Made by a program: the position numbers and the translations under genes
Shown here: in pieces, positions 51,864 through 60,006 of the stretch
Layout: every line of letters begins with the position of its first letter
How positions within the stretch are numbered: the first letter of the stretch is position 1
The notes under the pieces: model-generated
Databases searched by the model: none
What the model was told of the DNA's origin: nothing
What the model saw: the letters and a program-made list of their open reading frames with translations, nothing else
Source: Phycisphaerales bacterium
Lineage (GTDB): Bacteria > Planctomycetota > Phycisphaerae > Phycisphaerales > SM1A02
NCBI GenBank assembly: GCA_029245245.1
Contig: JAQWPT010000023.1
Location: 1 to 64,000 of the forward strand
Reading direction: 5' to 3'
Length of the DNA stretch: 64,000 nucleotides

Positions 51864-51899
51864 CGACGCCTCGATCACCCCCCGGTGGTCGAGGCGTCG
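51864..51899. terminator. Bidirectional terminator overlapping the kinase gene end
   Basis: CGACGCCTCGA (51864-51874) and TCGAGGCGTCG (51889-51899) are a perfect 11-bp inverted repeat around a 14-base loop. On the + strand TTCTTT follows. The loop holds the stop codon and the right arm holds the last codons of the kinase-like gene, so the stem is partly coding. Confidence 0.7.
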
Positions 51900-53140
51900 T
51901 TCTTTGGCACGCTGAGTTCCGCCTCGCCACCCGTGAGCGTTCCCAGCAGGAAGCAGCACACCATGATGAGAATGGCCGCAACAATCGCGGTGGCGATCAT
52001 CGCGGGGTGCCGAGCAGCCAGGGCCCGCGCATCGGTCATGAGGTCCGGGTTGCGGGCATCAACCGGTTCGCCATTGCGAGCCCGCAGCAGATCGTCGGCG
52101 AAGGCCGTGGGCGAGTCGTAGCGGCGATTGGGATCCAGTGCGACTGCCTTCAACAGCACGGCATCCATATCGGTACCAAGTTCGGAGTCGACCGGAGCCG
52201 AGGCGGCTCGTGCCAGCATGGCTTCCTTTGCGGAATCCAGGGTGTCTGTTTCGCATCGCCAGGGAAGTTGTCCCCACAACATCAGGCAGGCCAGCATGCC
52301 CAGGGCGAAGACATCGTTGCGGGTGTCGACGGGACCCTCGTGGGATTCCGGACTTCGGAACATCGAAGCCGCGATTCCTTCGGACATCCCGGATGATCCG
52401 GCGATGCTGCGCTGCAGTCCGATCGTCCGTGCCACTGCAAAATCAAGCAGGCGAAGGTTGCCTGATGTATCGACAAGGACCGTGCCGGGTCGCAGGTCGC
52501 CGTGGATGATGCCTCGGTGGTGTGCGTGGGTGATGATGTCGCACATCTCAAGGAGCAGAGCGATCTTCTCGTCCCGTGTTCGTGGAGTCCGGTGCAATGA
52601 ATCCAGCAGTGGGGTGCCGTCCACGTATTCGGCGACCACGAAGTGCTGCATGCCCTTGCCGGTGTTGGCGGTTCCGGTTTCGACGAGCTCGACCACGCCA
52701 GGGTGGTCCAATGCGTCGATCTGGTCACGAAGGTGCTGGAATCGGAGGCTGCGTTCATCGCTGCGACTTGTCGGGGTGTAGATATCCAGGCAGAGTCGTT
52801 GTGGTGGATCATCCTGCTGCACGAGGTAGATGGCTCCACGATCCGATTCCTGGAGGACCTGCAGGATCCGGAAGGATCCGATGAGGGTTCCCGGCCCTTC
52901 GCTGGCGATGGACAGGTTCAGGGCATCGTCCGGCCCGGTCGTGATTGCGTGGGACACCGTGGTGGATTGGTTGAGCATGCCCTCGGCCGTCTCGTAGTGG
53001 GCGATGAGGGATTCGACTTCATCACGGAGTTCCGTGTCGGCGCGGCAGACGTCATCGAGGTACAGCCCCCGGGCGGAGCTCGGTCGCTCGATCGCCTCGT
53101 TGAAGATCACCTCGGCCTGTTGATGCAGATCACTGCTCAT
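51875..53140 (-). CDS. Membrane-bound Ser/Thr protein kinase homologue, probable pseudokinase
   Basis: 421 residues; ATG 53140 follows GGGAG. The N-terminal helical region (FNEAIERPSSARGLYLDDVC) and the kinase plan are those of planctomycete Ser/Thr kinases. Key residues are lost. The Gly-rich loop reads LQESDRGAIYLV. The VAIK Lys is Asp119 (RLCLDIYT). HRDLKPxN is HGDLRPGT (213-220), keeping Asp215 but not the Arg or the metal-binding Asn. DFG is DFA (233-235). A C-terminal span (MIATAIVAAILIMVCCFLLG) anchors it. I infer a signalling scaffold or ATP-independent role. Confidence 0.88.
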   Translation of the reverse strand: MSSDLHQQAEVIFNEAIERPSSARGLYLDDVCRADTELRDEVESLIAHYETAEGMLNQSTTVSHAITTGPDDALNLSIASEGPGTLIGSFRILQVLQESDRGAIYLVQQDDPPQRLCLDIYTPTSRSDERSLRFQHLRDQIDALDHPGVVELVETGTANTGKGMQHFVVAEYVDGTPLLDSLHRTPRTRDEKIALLLEMCDIITHAHHRGIIHGDLRPGTVLVDTSGNLRLLDFAVARTIGLQRSIAGSSGMSEGIAASMFRSPESHEGPVDTRNDVFALGMLACLMLWGQLPWRCETDTLDSAKEAMLARAASAPVDSELGTDMDAVLLKAVALDPNRRYDSPTAFADDLLRARNGEPVDARNPDLMTDARALAARHPAMIATAIVAAILIMVCCFLLGTLTGGEAELSVPKNDASTTGG

Positions 53141-53242
53141 GTTGGCTCCCGCTCACGTCCCGACTGCTGATGATCCCGCTCCGGCGAGGGCGAGTCAAGG
53201 AACAACACCAGGATCGGCTCCTGCAGGGATGCGGTGGGGGTG

Positions 53243-54112
53243 TCAGTAGGGAAGCGGGGGGACTTCAGTGCTGCCAGTGGGTACCGAGAGATATGCCCAG
53301 ACCAGGGCGACCAGGCAGCACAGGGCGACAAACCCGAAGGCGACGAAACTGTGTCCCTTGTGCCGCAGGTCGGACAGCAGGGCTCGGATGATCGCCGCCG
53401 CCGGCAGTGCGAGCACGGGGAGGAACCAGCATGTCATGGGGATATTCCGGTCGATGTCGTAGGCACTGCCGCAGGCCGCCAGGATGACGGCGAGAAATCC
53501 GATGACGTTGGAACTTCCAGCACTGATGGTCGCGGGCCGGCGTACCAGGACGCAGACGGCGATGGTTGCAGCCATCATCGAGGCGGCGCCGGCAATGACG
53601 GTCAACTTCGCAAAGTGGGTCTGGAAGATCAGCAGCGACAGGGTTGCGAAGATCAGCCAGGCCATCGATGGCAGCAGGACCGATGGGCGGCGCAGCAGGA
53701 AGGTTCGTCCCGCCATCGTGGCCAGGAGGGTGGCCACGCCGATCACGAGGCGTGATTCCAGGCTGTCCTGCCCGGGAAACTGGATTGCGAAGGCGGCGAT
53801 GAAGGCCGTGGCCAGCTCGGGAATGAACCGAAGGCTCCGGCGGCGGGGAAATGCCCGGTGAGTCGCCCCGATGATGGTGACCGCGAAGGTCGTCGGCAGG
53901 AGCCAGTGCCACTTGGAAGAGAGTGGCATGGAAGGCCAGCCTTCCTGTATCAGGAATGCGAGGCAGACGCCGAGCCCGAGGGCAACGGGTGGTGGCCAGT
54001 AGGGCGGCTTGGCGTGCCGGGGCTTCTCCCAGAGTTTCCAGCCGATCACGAGCACGACCACTGCCAGCAGCAGCGGAAGGCCGAAACTCAGGATGAGCAT
54101 CCCCGGGCTCAT
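53243..54112 (-). CDS. Polytopic membrane protein of unknown function
   Basis: 289 residues from ATG 54112, 7 bases after the YceI stop; GTG 54139 would overlap. Eight or so hydrophobic segments are visible, such as LILSFGLPLLLAVVVLVIGW, VIGVATLLATMAGRTFLL and FVAFGFVALCCLVALVWAYL. No family is recognised. It is third in the leftward Tricorn-YceI operon. Confidence 0.7.
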   Translation of the reverse strand: MSPGMLILSFGLPLLLAVVVLVIGWKLWEKPRHAKPPYWPPPVALGLGVCLAFLIQEGWPSMPLSSKWHWLLPTTFAVTIIGATHRAFPRRRSLRFIPELATAFIAAFAIQFPGQDSLESRLVIGVATLLATMAGRTFLLRRPSVLLPSMAWLIFATLSLLIFQTHFAKLTVIAGAASMMAATIAVCVLVRRPATISAGSSNVIGFLAVILAACGSAYDIDRNIPMTCWFLPVLALPAAAIIRALLSDLRHKGHSFVAFGFVALCCLVALVWAYLSVPTGSTEVPPLPY

Positions 54113-54119
54113 GGTGCTC

Positions 54120-54758
54120 TTATCGGGCCGCTGCCTCAAGGCTCACGATGATCTGTACCGAGTTGCCGAGGGCGCCACCCTCAACACCATAGGGCATGTC
54201 GAATTCGCTTCGCTTGATGGTGAAGACGCATTCAAAGCCGATCCGTTCGCCGCGACGGGTCACTTCGTGTCCGACGTGCACGACCTCGACCGAGATCTTC
54301 TTCGTGACACCATGGATCGTCAGATCGCCTTCCACCTTGTAGACGTCACCATCAGCATGTTTGGTGTCCGGCTCGAGCGTTGCACTGGTGCTCTTGAAGG
54401 TCATCTTCGGGAACTCGACGGCGTTGAAGAAGTCCGGGCTCTTGAGATGCCCGTCGAGTCTCTCGTTGCCGGAATCCACGCTGTTGACGTCGACCACGAG
54501 GTCCAGTGCGAGCCCCTTCTTCGTCGATGTGTCGTACTCGATGGTGCCCCCGACATCGTTGAACCGGCCGTAGAACATGCCGGCACCCATGTGGTGGACC
54601 CGGAAGATGGTTGTCGAATGGACAGCATCCACGTCAAACGTGTGCACCCCGGTCTTGTCCGTGGCTTCACTCGTCGTTTCCTGGGCTCCTGCGGACAGTG
54701 CAAGGGTTCCCGCCATTGCGATCAGCAGGCTGGTCATCATCAGTCGAAAGGTGGTCAT
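54120..54758 (-). CDS. YceI-family periplasmic lipid-binding protein
   Basis: 212 residues; ATG 54758 follows GGAG 7 bases upstream, signal peptide LMMTSLLIAMAGTLALSAGA. The YceI lipocalin-like barrel is clear: FDVDAVHSTTIFRVHHMGAG, FYGRFNDVGGTIEYD, HLKSPDFFNAVEFPKMTFKS, GDLTIHGVTKKISVEV, ECVFTIKRSEFDM. It binds isoprenoid-type lipids in known members. It lies between a Tricorn protease (16 bases upstream) and a membrane protein (7 bases downstream). Confidence 0.95.
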   Translation of the reverse strand: MTTFRLMMTSLLIAMAGTLALSAGAQETTSEATDKTGVHTFDVDAVHSTTIFRVHHMGAGMFYGRFNDVGGTIEYDTSTKKGLALDLVVDVNSVDSGNERLDGHLKSPDFFNAVEFPKMTFKSTSATLEPDTKHADGDVYKVEGDLTIHGVTKKISVEVVHVGHEVTRRGERIGFECVFTIKRSEFDMPYGVEGGALGNSVQIIVSLEAAAR

Positions 54759-54773
54759 TGTGAACTCCATCAA

Positions 54774-57700
54774 TCAATATTCGTCCAGTGGAAGACCCAT
54801 TCCACTTCGATCAGGATCAGCAGGTCGTACTGCAGGCACGAATGGCTGGTCTTCGATGGCCTGCAACATTTCAGCGATGGCGCGATCAAGCTGCGGGTCG
54901 CCACCATCGATCATCAAGGATGGATCGGCGATGACCTCGATGTCCGGGTCGACACCGTGCCCTTCGACGCCCCATGTGCCGTCATTTTCATAGAAACCGA
55001 AGCGGGGGACCGCGATGAAGCCGCCGTCGATCGGGCTGGGATTGCCCGAGATTCCGACAAGTCCACCCCAGGTCCGTGTACCGATGAGTGGCCCGAGTTC
55101 CGCCTGGCGGAACAGCCAGGGGAACATGTCACCGCCGGATCCAGCTCGGCCATTGATCAGCATGCACTTGGGACCGGAGTGACTTGCCTGCGGCACTTTC
55201 CAGTCCTTTCCATCACGCAGTGCAAACCAGTTGGTGATCGGTCGGTTGAGCAGTTCGATGAATCGGTTCGGCAATTGACCGCCGCCATTCCATCGCTCGT
55301 CGATGATGAGGGCGTCCTTGCCGCTCTGGCCGTAGAACTGACGGTAGAGGTCGTTCTGCCCGTTGACTCCGGTATCGGGAACGTAGATGTACCCGACCCG
55401 GCCACCGGAGGCTTCGTCGACATACGCGCGATTCTGCTCGATCCAGGCGCGATACCTGATCTGTCCGTCATTGCGAATCGGCTTGATGATCACCCGTCGT
55501 GCATCATCATCAAGAACCGGGTTCGCACTCACCGTGAGCTCGGTGTGCTGTCCGGCGGTGCCGATGAATGCATGGTGCGGATCCACCGTGGTATCGACCG
55601 CAATGCCATTGACTTCAAGGAGGAAGTCGCCTTCCTGCACATCCACGCCCGGCATGCTCAGCGGGCCGCGGGCATCCGAATCCCATGGGCCGCCGGTGTG
55701 AATGACCTTGAATCGATAGGCGCCATCGGCGAGTTCGAAGTCTGCCGCCAGCAGCCCGACCAGAACGGTGTCTCCGCCAGGTTCCATGTCGCCGCCACCA
55801 CGGTAGGCGTGGCCGACATTGAGCTCTGCGATCATTTCACCGATGACATGGTTGAGGTCGGCGCGACTCATCACATCGGGCAGCATGGCTGCGTACTGGA
55901 CCCGTACGGCATCCCAGTCCACGCCATGCATGTTCTCGACGTAGAAGTAGTCCCGGAACGTGCGCCAGACATCGTTGTAGATCTGCATCCACTCTTCGCG
56001 TGGATCGATGACGACGACCATGCCTTTCGTCCTGGCGCTCTTGGAACTTCCGCCCGATCCTGCGTTTCGAATGGCAACGGAGCCTCCCCGTCGATGCGCG
56101 ATCTTCTTGCCATCGGCGGACAGTTCGAATGAGCCCATCGAGGCATTGGCGGACGATCCCTTGTCCTCACTGTCGGTGATGTCATAGGTGTGGAGTTCGC
56201 CGTTCTTGAGGTACAGCAGCTCGTTCGAGTTGTTGACGGCCAGGTTTCCGTATGAACCGACTCCCGTCGGCAGGAGAATGGCACGTGACTCGATGCCGTC
56301 GAAATGGATCTCGAGTGGCTCGTCCTCTTCCTTCTCGTCGTCCTTCTTCTCGTCCTTGCCGCCTGCGTCGCTGCTGCCTGCGGAGTCCGTGCCGCCGGCA
56401 CGAGTGGCGGTCATGATCATGGTCATGCCTTGCTCGCTGCGCTCACCGACCATCGTGTTGCCGTCGACTTCGAAGACGGTCTGTTCATCCGTGTCATCAC
56501 TCGACAAGGTCAGCTCACTTGCCGATGGATCCCATGTGCCCTCGAGATCGTGGTTGCCGACCATGTCGATTTCAATCTCGCCGGTGACCGTGAGATCTTC
56601 GGACATCTTGAGCGTCATGGTGAAGCTGATCTGGGGAACTTCGCCCGGTGCGCCGATGACTTCGACACTTCCGTTCCAGGTTCCACTGATGGGATCATCG
56701 AAGAGCAGGAACAGCGAATCGAACACCGGGGTGTCCCGCATCAGCTTGAAGCGAGTCGATTCCTCGTCTCCATCGTCATCCTTCTTCTCCTCGTCGTCCT
56801 TCTGCTGCTCGTCGTCCTTCTTTCCATCGTCGTCCTGCTGCTCCTCGTCGTCCTTCTTTCCGTCGTCGTCCTTGGAATCTTCTTCCGCGTGTTCATCGGA
56901 CGATTCCTCGCCATCAGCGTCTTCATCACCGTCCGTATCTTCTTCTTCCTCTTCCTCTTCTTCTTCCCATTCAACCTCGTCAAACTCGACCGTCCAGAGC
57001 GCATCCATGTCGTTTCGCAGCGGGATGGCGTAGAGGTTGCCGGGCTCCGTGTAGATGAAGGTGCCGTCGACGGGAGAATATTCAGGACGGAACGTCCGAC
57101 CGCTCGTGAAGTAGAGGTAATCACCTTCGCGATCGAAGGCGGGAGACGTATCGTTGAACATCTGACTGGTAATTCGATGATGCTCGTCAGCATCCAGGTC
57201 GTAGATCCAGATCGAGGACATGCCATTGTCATCCAGGCGATCGTAGGCCAGCCACTTCGAATCATGGGACCAGCTGGTTGACGGTCGCTGCGCATAGGTG
57301 TCCGTGACGACATGCCGCCGATCACCGGATTCGACATCGACCAGGTGGACATCCCCCCCCTTGCCTGTGTACAGCAGTTTCGTGGAGTCGGGGCTCCATT
57401 CGGTCGCGTGCTTGAAGGGTGACCCGTCGGCGGTCAACTGCCGGCGTTCGCCCTTGCCATCAGATTGAACAATGTAGAGTTCGTATTCGTCGGTTTCGTC
57501 GCTGAAATACGTGATCCACTTCCCATCAGGGCTCCACATCGGATCGCGCTCCGCGATTCCAGCCGTATTCGTCATGTTCCTTGCCACGCCCGTTTCGCTG
57601 GGCAGCGACCAGATGTCGCCGCGGGCTTCGACCGACACCCGCTTTCCACCAGGAGAGATCGCGTAGTTGCTGATGCTGTCACCCGTATCAATGCGGCGGG

Positions 57701-58616
57701 TGCGGACACTCGGCCGATCACCTGGGATAGTGACTTCAACGGTTCGCATGTCGCCCGTGCTCAGATCGAGCACGAGCAGATCAGCGCCGTTCTGGAAGAT
57801 GATTTCCCCGTTGCCGTCCAGCCCGGGTCCGTTCGATGGCCAGAGGACATCGAATTCCTCGAAGTTCGTCATCTGCGTTCGAGTGTCAGCGGCGAGGTCG
57901 TATTTCCACAGGTTCAGTCGGTGATTCGGCCCTGCATCCGACAGGTAATACAGCGAGTCGCCATGCCACATCGGTTGCGTATCGGTGCCTTCCCAGTCGG
58001 TGATCTGCTTCGCCTCGAGGCCGTTAAGATCCATGATCCACAGATCCGATGCCATGCCGCCGCGGTAGCGTTTCCATGTCCGGCCATCCCGGGAATGTGG
58101 GGTATAGGCCAGCAGTGAACCATTGCCGTGGATTGCACCGGCTGCGCCGTACGGGACGGGCAGTTCGGTCGGCAGTCCACCTTCGGCGCTGACGGTGTAG
58201 AGCTTCTGATCCTGGCCGAGTCCCTGGTAGTTGTAGCCGGCAAACAGCAGACGATCTCCAGACCAGTCGCAGAACACTTCACGATTGGGATGGTGGGTGA
58301 CTCGAAACGGCTGTCCGCCACTCGTCGGGATCACATACAGATCCTGGCCGCCGTCGTAGTTTCCGGTGAAGGCGATGTGCGAGCCGTCGGCATTGAAGCG
58401 GGGGCGTCCTTCGCGACCCGCGGGGCTGGCCAATGGGCGGGCTTCACCACCCTCGCGAGGCACGGTCCACAGGTCGTTGGCATAGGAGAAGACGATGCGA
58501 TCCTGAGAAATATCAGGGTATCGAAGCATGCCCGCATGGGGCTGGACATCTGCAGAGGCAATGGCTGCCGGGAGCAGGGCACAGAGAATCACCAGGGCGG
58601 ATCGATGCGTGGGCAT
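54774..58616 (-). CDS. Tricorn-type protease with acidic linker and inserted beta domain
   Basis: 1280 residues; ATG 58616 follows GAAGGAAG, with a signal peptide (ALVILCALLPAAIASA). Two WD/TolB-like propellers span about 25-540 and, after the insert, 765-860. Then come the core helix domain with His897 in YFYVENMHGVDWDAVR, a PDZ domain (about 945-1045) and the S41-type catalytic domain with Ser1160 in LINGRAGSGGDMFPW and LGPLIGTRTWGGLVG. The Asp that normally follows the Ser is Gly1161. Residues 545-620 are almost all Asp/Glu/Lys/Gln; 622-742 form an extra beta-rich domain (SGTWNGSVEVIGAPGE, LEGTWDPSASELTL); a second charged linker follows (743-768). It is first in the operon with yceI. Confidence 0.92.
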   Translation of the reverse strand: MPTHRSALVILCALLPAAIASADVQPHAGMLRYPDISQDRIVFSYANDLWTVPREGGEARPLASPAGREGRPRFNADGSHIAFTGNYDGGQDLYVIPTSGGQPFRVTHHPNREVFCDWSGDRLLFAGYNYQGLGQDQKLYTVSAEGGLPTELPVPYGAAGAIHGNGSLLAYTPHSRDGRTWKRYRGGMASDLWIMDLNGLEAKQITDWEGTDTQPMWHGDSLYYLSDAGPNHRLNLWKYDLAADTRTQMTNFEEFDVLWPSNGPGLDGNGEIIFQNGADLLVLDLSTGDMRTVEVTIPGDRPSVRTRRIDTGDSISNYAISPGGKRVSVEARGDIWSLPSETGVARNMTNTAGIAERDPMWSPDGKWITYFSDETDEYELYIVQSDGKGERRQLTADGSPFKHATEWSPDSTKLLYTGKGGDVHLVDVESGDRRHVVTDTYAQRPSTSWSHDSKWLAYDRLDDNGMSSIWIYDLDADEHHRITSQMFNDTSPAFDREGDYLYFTSGRTFRPEYSPVDGTFIYTEPGNLYAIPLRNDMDALWTVEFDEVEWEEEEEEEEEDTDGDEDADGEESSDEHAEEDSKDDDGKKDDEEQQDDDGKKDDEQQKDDEEKKDDDGDEESTRFKLMRDTPVFDSLFLLFDDPISGTWNGSVEVIGAPGEVPQISFTMTLKMSEDLTVTGEIEIDMVGNHDLEGTWDPSASELTLSSDDTDEQTVFEVDGNTMVGERSEQGMTMIMTATRAGGTDSAGSSDAGGKDEKKDDEKEEDEPLEIHFDGIESRAILLPTGVGSYGNLAVNNSNELLYLKNGELHTYDITDSEDKGSSANASMGSFELSADGKKIAHRRGGSVAIRNAGSGGSSKSARTKGMVVVIDPREEWMQIYNDVWRTFRDYFYVENMHGVDWDAVRVQYAAMLPDVMSRADLNHVIGEMIAELNVGHAYRGGGDMEPGGDTVLVGLLAADFELADGAYRFKVIHTGGPWDSDARGPLSMPGVDVQEGDFLLEVNGIAVDTTVDPHHAFIGTAGQHTELTVSANPVLDDDARRVIIKPIRNDGQIRYRAWIEQNRAYVDEASGGRVGYIYVPDTGVNGQNDLYRQFYGQSGKDALIIDERWNGGGQLPNRFIELLNRPITNWFALRDGKDWKVPQASHSGPKCMLINGRAGSGGDMFPWLFRQAELGPLIGTRTWGGLVGISGNPSPIDGGFIAVPRFGFYENDGTWGVEGHGVDPDIEVIADPSLMIDGGDPQLDRAIAEMLQAIEDQPFVPAVRPADPDRSGMGLPLDEY

Positions 58617-58688
58617 TGTCTTGCTTCCTTCTTCCTTCGTGGTTGGGTGAACACCACTACCTGATGTTCCGAGAAGAGGCAGGATAGG

Positions 58689-58844
58689 TCACAGCTGCGG
58701 TGGTTTGCATCGTGTGAAGCCATCTTCCTGCTCGGATTCGATGATTCTCGGACCAGTCTTGCCGTCCTTCCCCCTGTACAGGTGGACCAGCCGGCCCAGC
58801 CCGAACTTCAGGATCCTCGGATGCAGCCATTTCAAAGTCGGCAC
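58689..58844 (-). CDS. Candidate 51-residue protein (non-ATG start)
   Basis: A short frame from GTG 58844 (or TTG 58835) to TGA at 58689-58691. It would encode a basic peptide with LKWLHPRILKFGLGRLVHLY, KDGKTGPRIIESEQEDG and a Cys near the end. Codon use looks like neighbouring genes and the frame fits the gap between two divergent genes. No ribosome site is clear. Confidence 0.4.
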   Translation of the reverse strand: MPTLKWLHPRILKFGLGRLVHLYRGKDGKTGPRIIESEQEDGFTRCKPPQL

Positions 58845-58890
58845 TCGACATCTGCCGTGCCGGAGGCAGCCTGTGGTGGCTTCAGTTTGA

Positions 58891-60000
58891 ATGCCGACGG
58901 ATCTCCTCTCCATGCAAAAAAAACGAAGACCGCGACGAAATGCTTTGCTCACCATGCTCCTGCTGGCCGGTTGTGCCCAGGGGGTGGCGGCGGCAGTCAT
59001 CGGCGTTCCCTCGGATGTCTCGACGATTCAGGCCGCCATCGATGCTGCCAAACCGGGAGACATGGTGCTCGTGGCCGCCGGGACCTGGAATGAAACGATC
59101 AATGTGAGAGGAAAGTCCATCGTGCTGCGCGGCGCCGCGGGCTCGCGAGCGACGACGCTTGATGGACGTGGATTGAAGGGGAGTGTCATCCGCTGTGTCG
59201 GGGTAGAGACAGCGGAGACCCGGATCGAGGGATTCACCATCACCAGGGGGAGCGGTGATGTGAATGACTACGGTCCGGATTCGACGATTGGTGGTGGGCT
59301 GCTGGTTGTGGGCAGCAGTCCCACCATCCTCGACTGCGTGTTTCGGGAGAACAGGGTGACGCTGCATGGCGGAGCCGCGTACTGCGGAGAGAATGCGAAC
59401 GCGACGTTCCAGGACTGCGTGTTCCAATCCAATGTCGGGGAGAAGGGTGGTGCGGTCTTCAACATTCGCAGCAATCCTCGCTTCTCGAAGTGTTCCTTCA
59501 TCGGAAACCTGGCGGGTTACGGTGGAGGTGGGATCTACAACGATCGGCAATGCTCGCCATCCCTCATCGGGTGCCATTTTGATTCGAACGAGGCGATCTA
59601 CAACGGCGGAGCGATCTACGACTACGAGAGCAGTGGCAGCATCTCGGAGTGCTCATTCGCCCGCAACACGGCCGCGTTCAAGGGTGGAGCCATCTACATC
59701 GGCTATCGGAGCGACTCGGTCATGGCCAACTGCCGGTTCCTGACCCAGACCGACGATGTCGCGGGGCGACGCGGGATCATTTCCATCGCCTCGTCGGTTC
59801 ACGGTGCCTGCTGCATCGGTGGCGGATGCATCATCGCCTCGGAGGCGGATTGCGTGAAGGCGGGTGGTGCATTCTCCGGTGTCGGCAGCACGTGCGACGT
59901 CAGCGTGACGCGATGCTTGAAAGACGTTCGTGGCGACTTGAACCAGGATGGCGAGGTCAACCACGCCGACATGGCCGTACTGATGCTGCTCTGGAAGTAG
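58891..60000 (+). CDS. Secreted beta-helix protein with one GACC repeat and a dockerin half
   Basis: 369 residues from ATG 58891; ATG 58912 (MQKKRRPRR, within an A8 run) is an alternative with a better signal (NALLTMLLLAGCAQGVAAA). The beta-helix spans about 35-300 (VSTIQAAIDAAKPGDMVLVA, RIEGFTITRGSG, GGAVFNIRSNPRFSKCSFIG). One GACC repeat (GACCIGGGCIIASEADC) and a single, shortened EF-hand (GDLNQDGEVNHADMAVLMLL) end it. It shares the plan of the gene at 27719 with fewer repeats. It is convergent with the ebo genes, 6 bases apart. Confidence 0.82.
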   Translation: MPTDLLSMQKKRRPRRNALLTMLLLAGCAQGVAAAVIGVPSDVSTIQAAIDAAKPGDMVLVAAGTWNETINVRGKSIVLRGAAGSRATTLDGRGLKGSVIRCVGVETAETRIEGFTITRGSGDVNDYGPDSTIGGGLLVVGSSPTILDCVFRENRVTLHGGAAYCGENANATFQDCVFQSNVGEKGGAVFNIRSNPRFSKCSFIGNLAGYGGGGIYNDRQCSPSLIGCHFDSNEAIYNGGAIYDYESSGSISECSFARNTAAFKGGAIYIGYRSDSVMANCRFLTQTDDVAGRRGIISIASSVHGACCIGGGCIIASEADCVKAGGAFSGVGSTCDVSVTRCLKDVRGDLNQDGEVNHADMAVLMLLWK

Positions 60001-60006
60001 CGTCGA

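Noticed and set aside
56757-56984. Acidic low-complexity DNA as a tandem-repeat array or CRISPR-like structure
   Set aside because: The repeats are irregular, short and in frame within the Tricorn gene; they encode an Asp/Glu/Lys linker.
2-60000. A cellulosome locus, because of the many dockerin-like repeats
   Set aside because: No cohesin or scaffoldin is present and the enzymes are not clustered cellulases. The repeat type is widespread in planctomycete secreted proteins.
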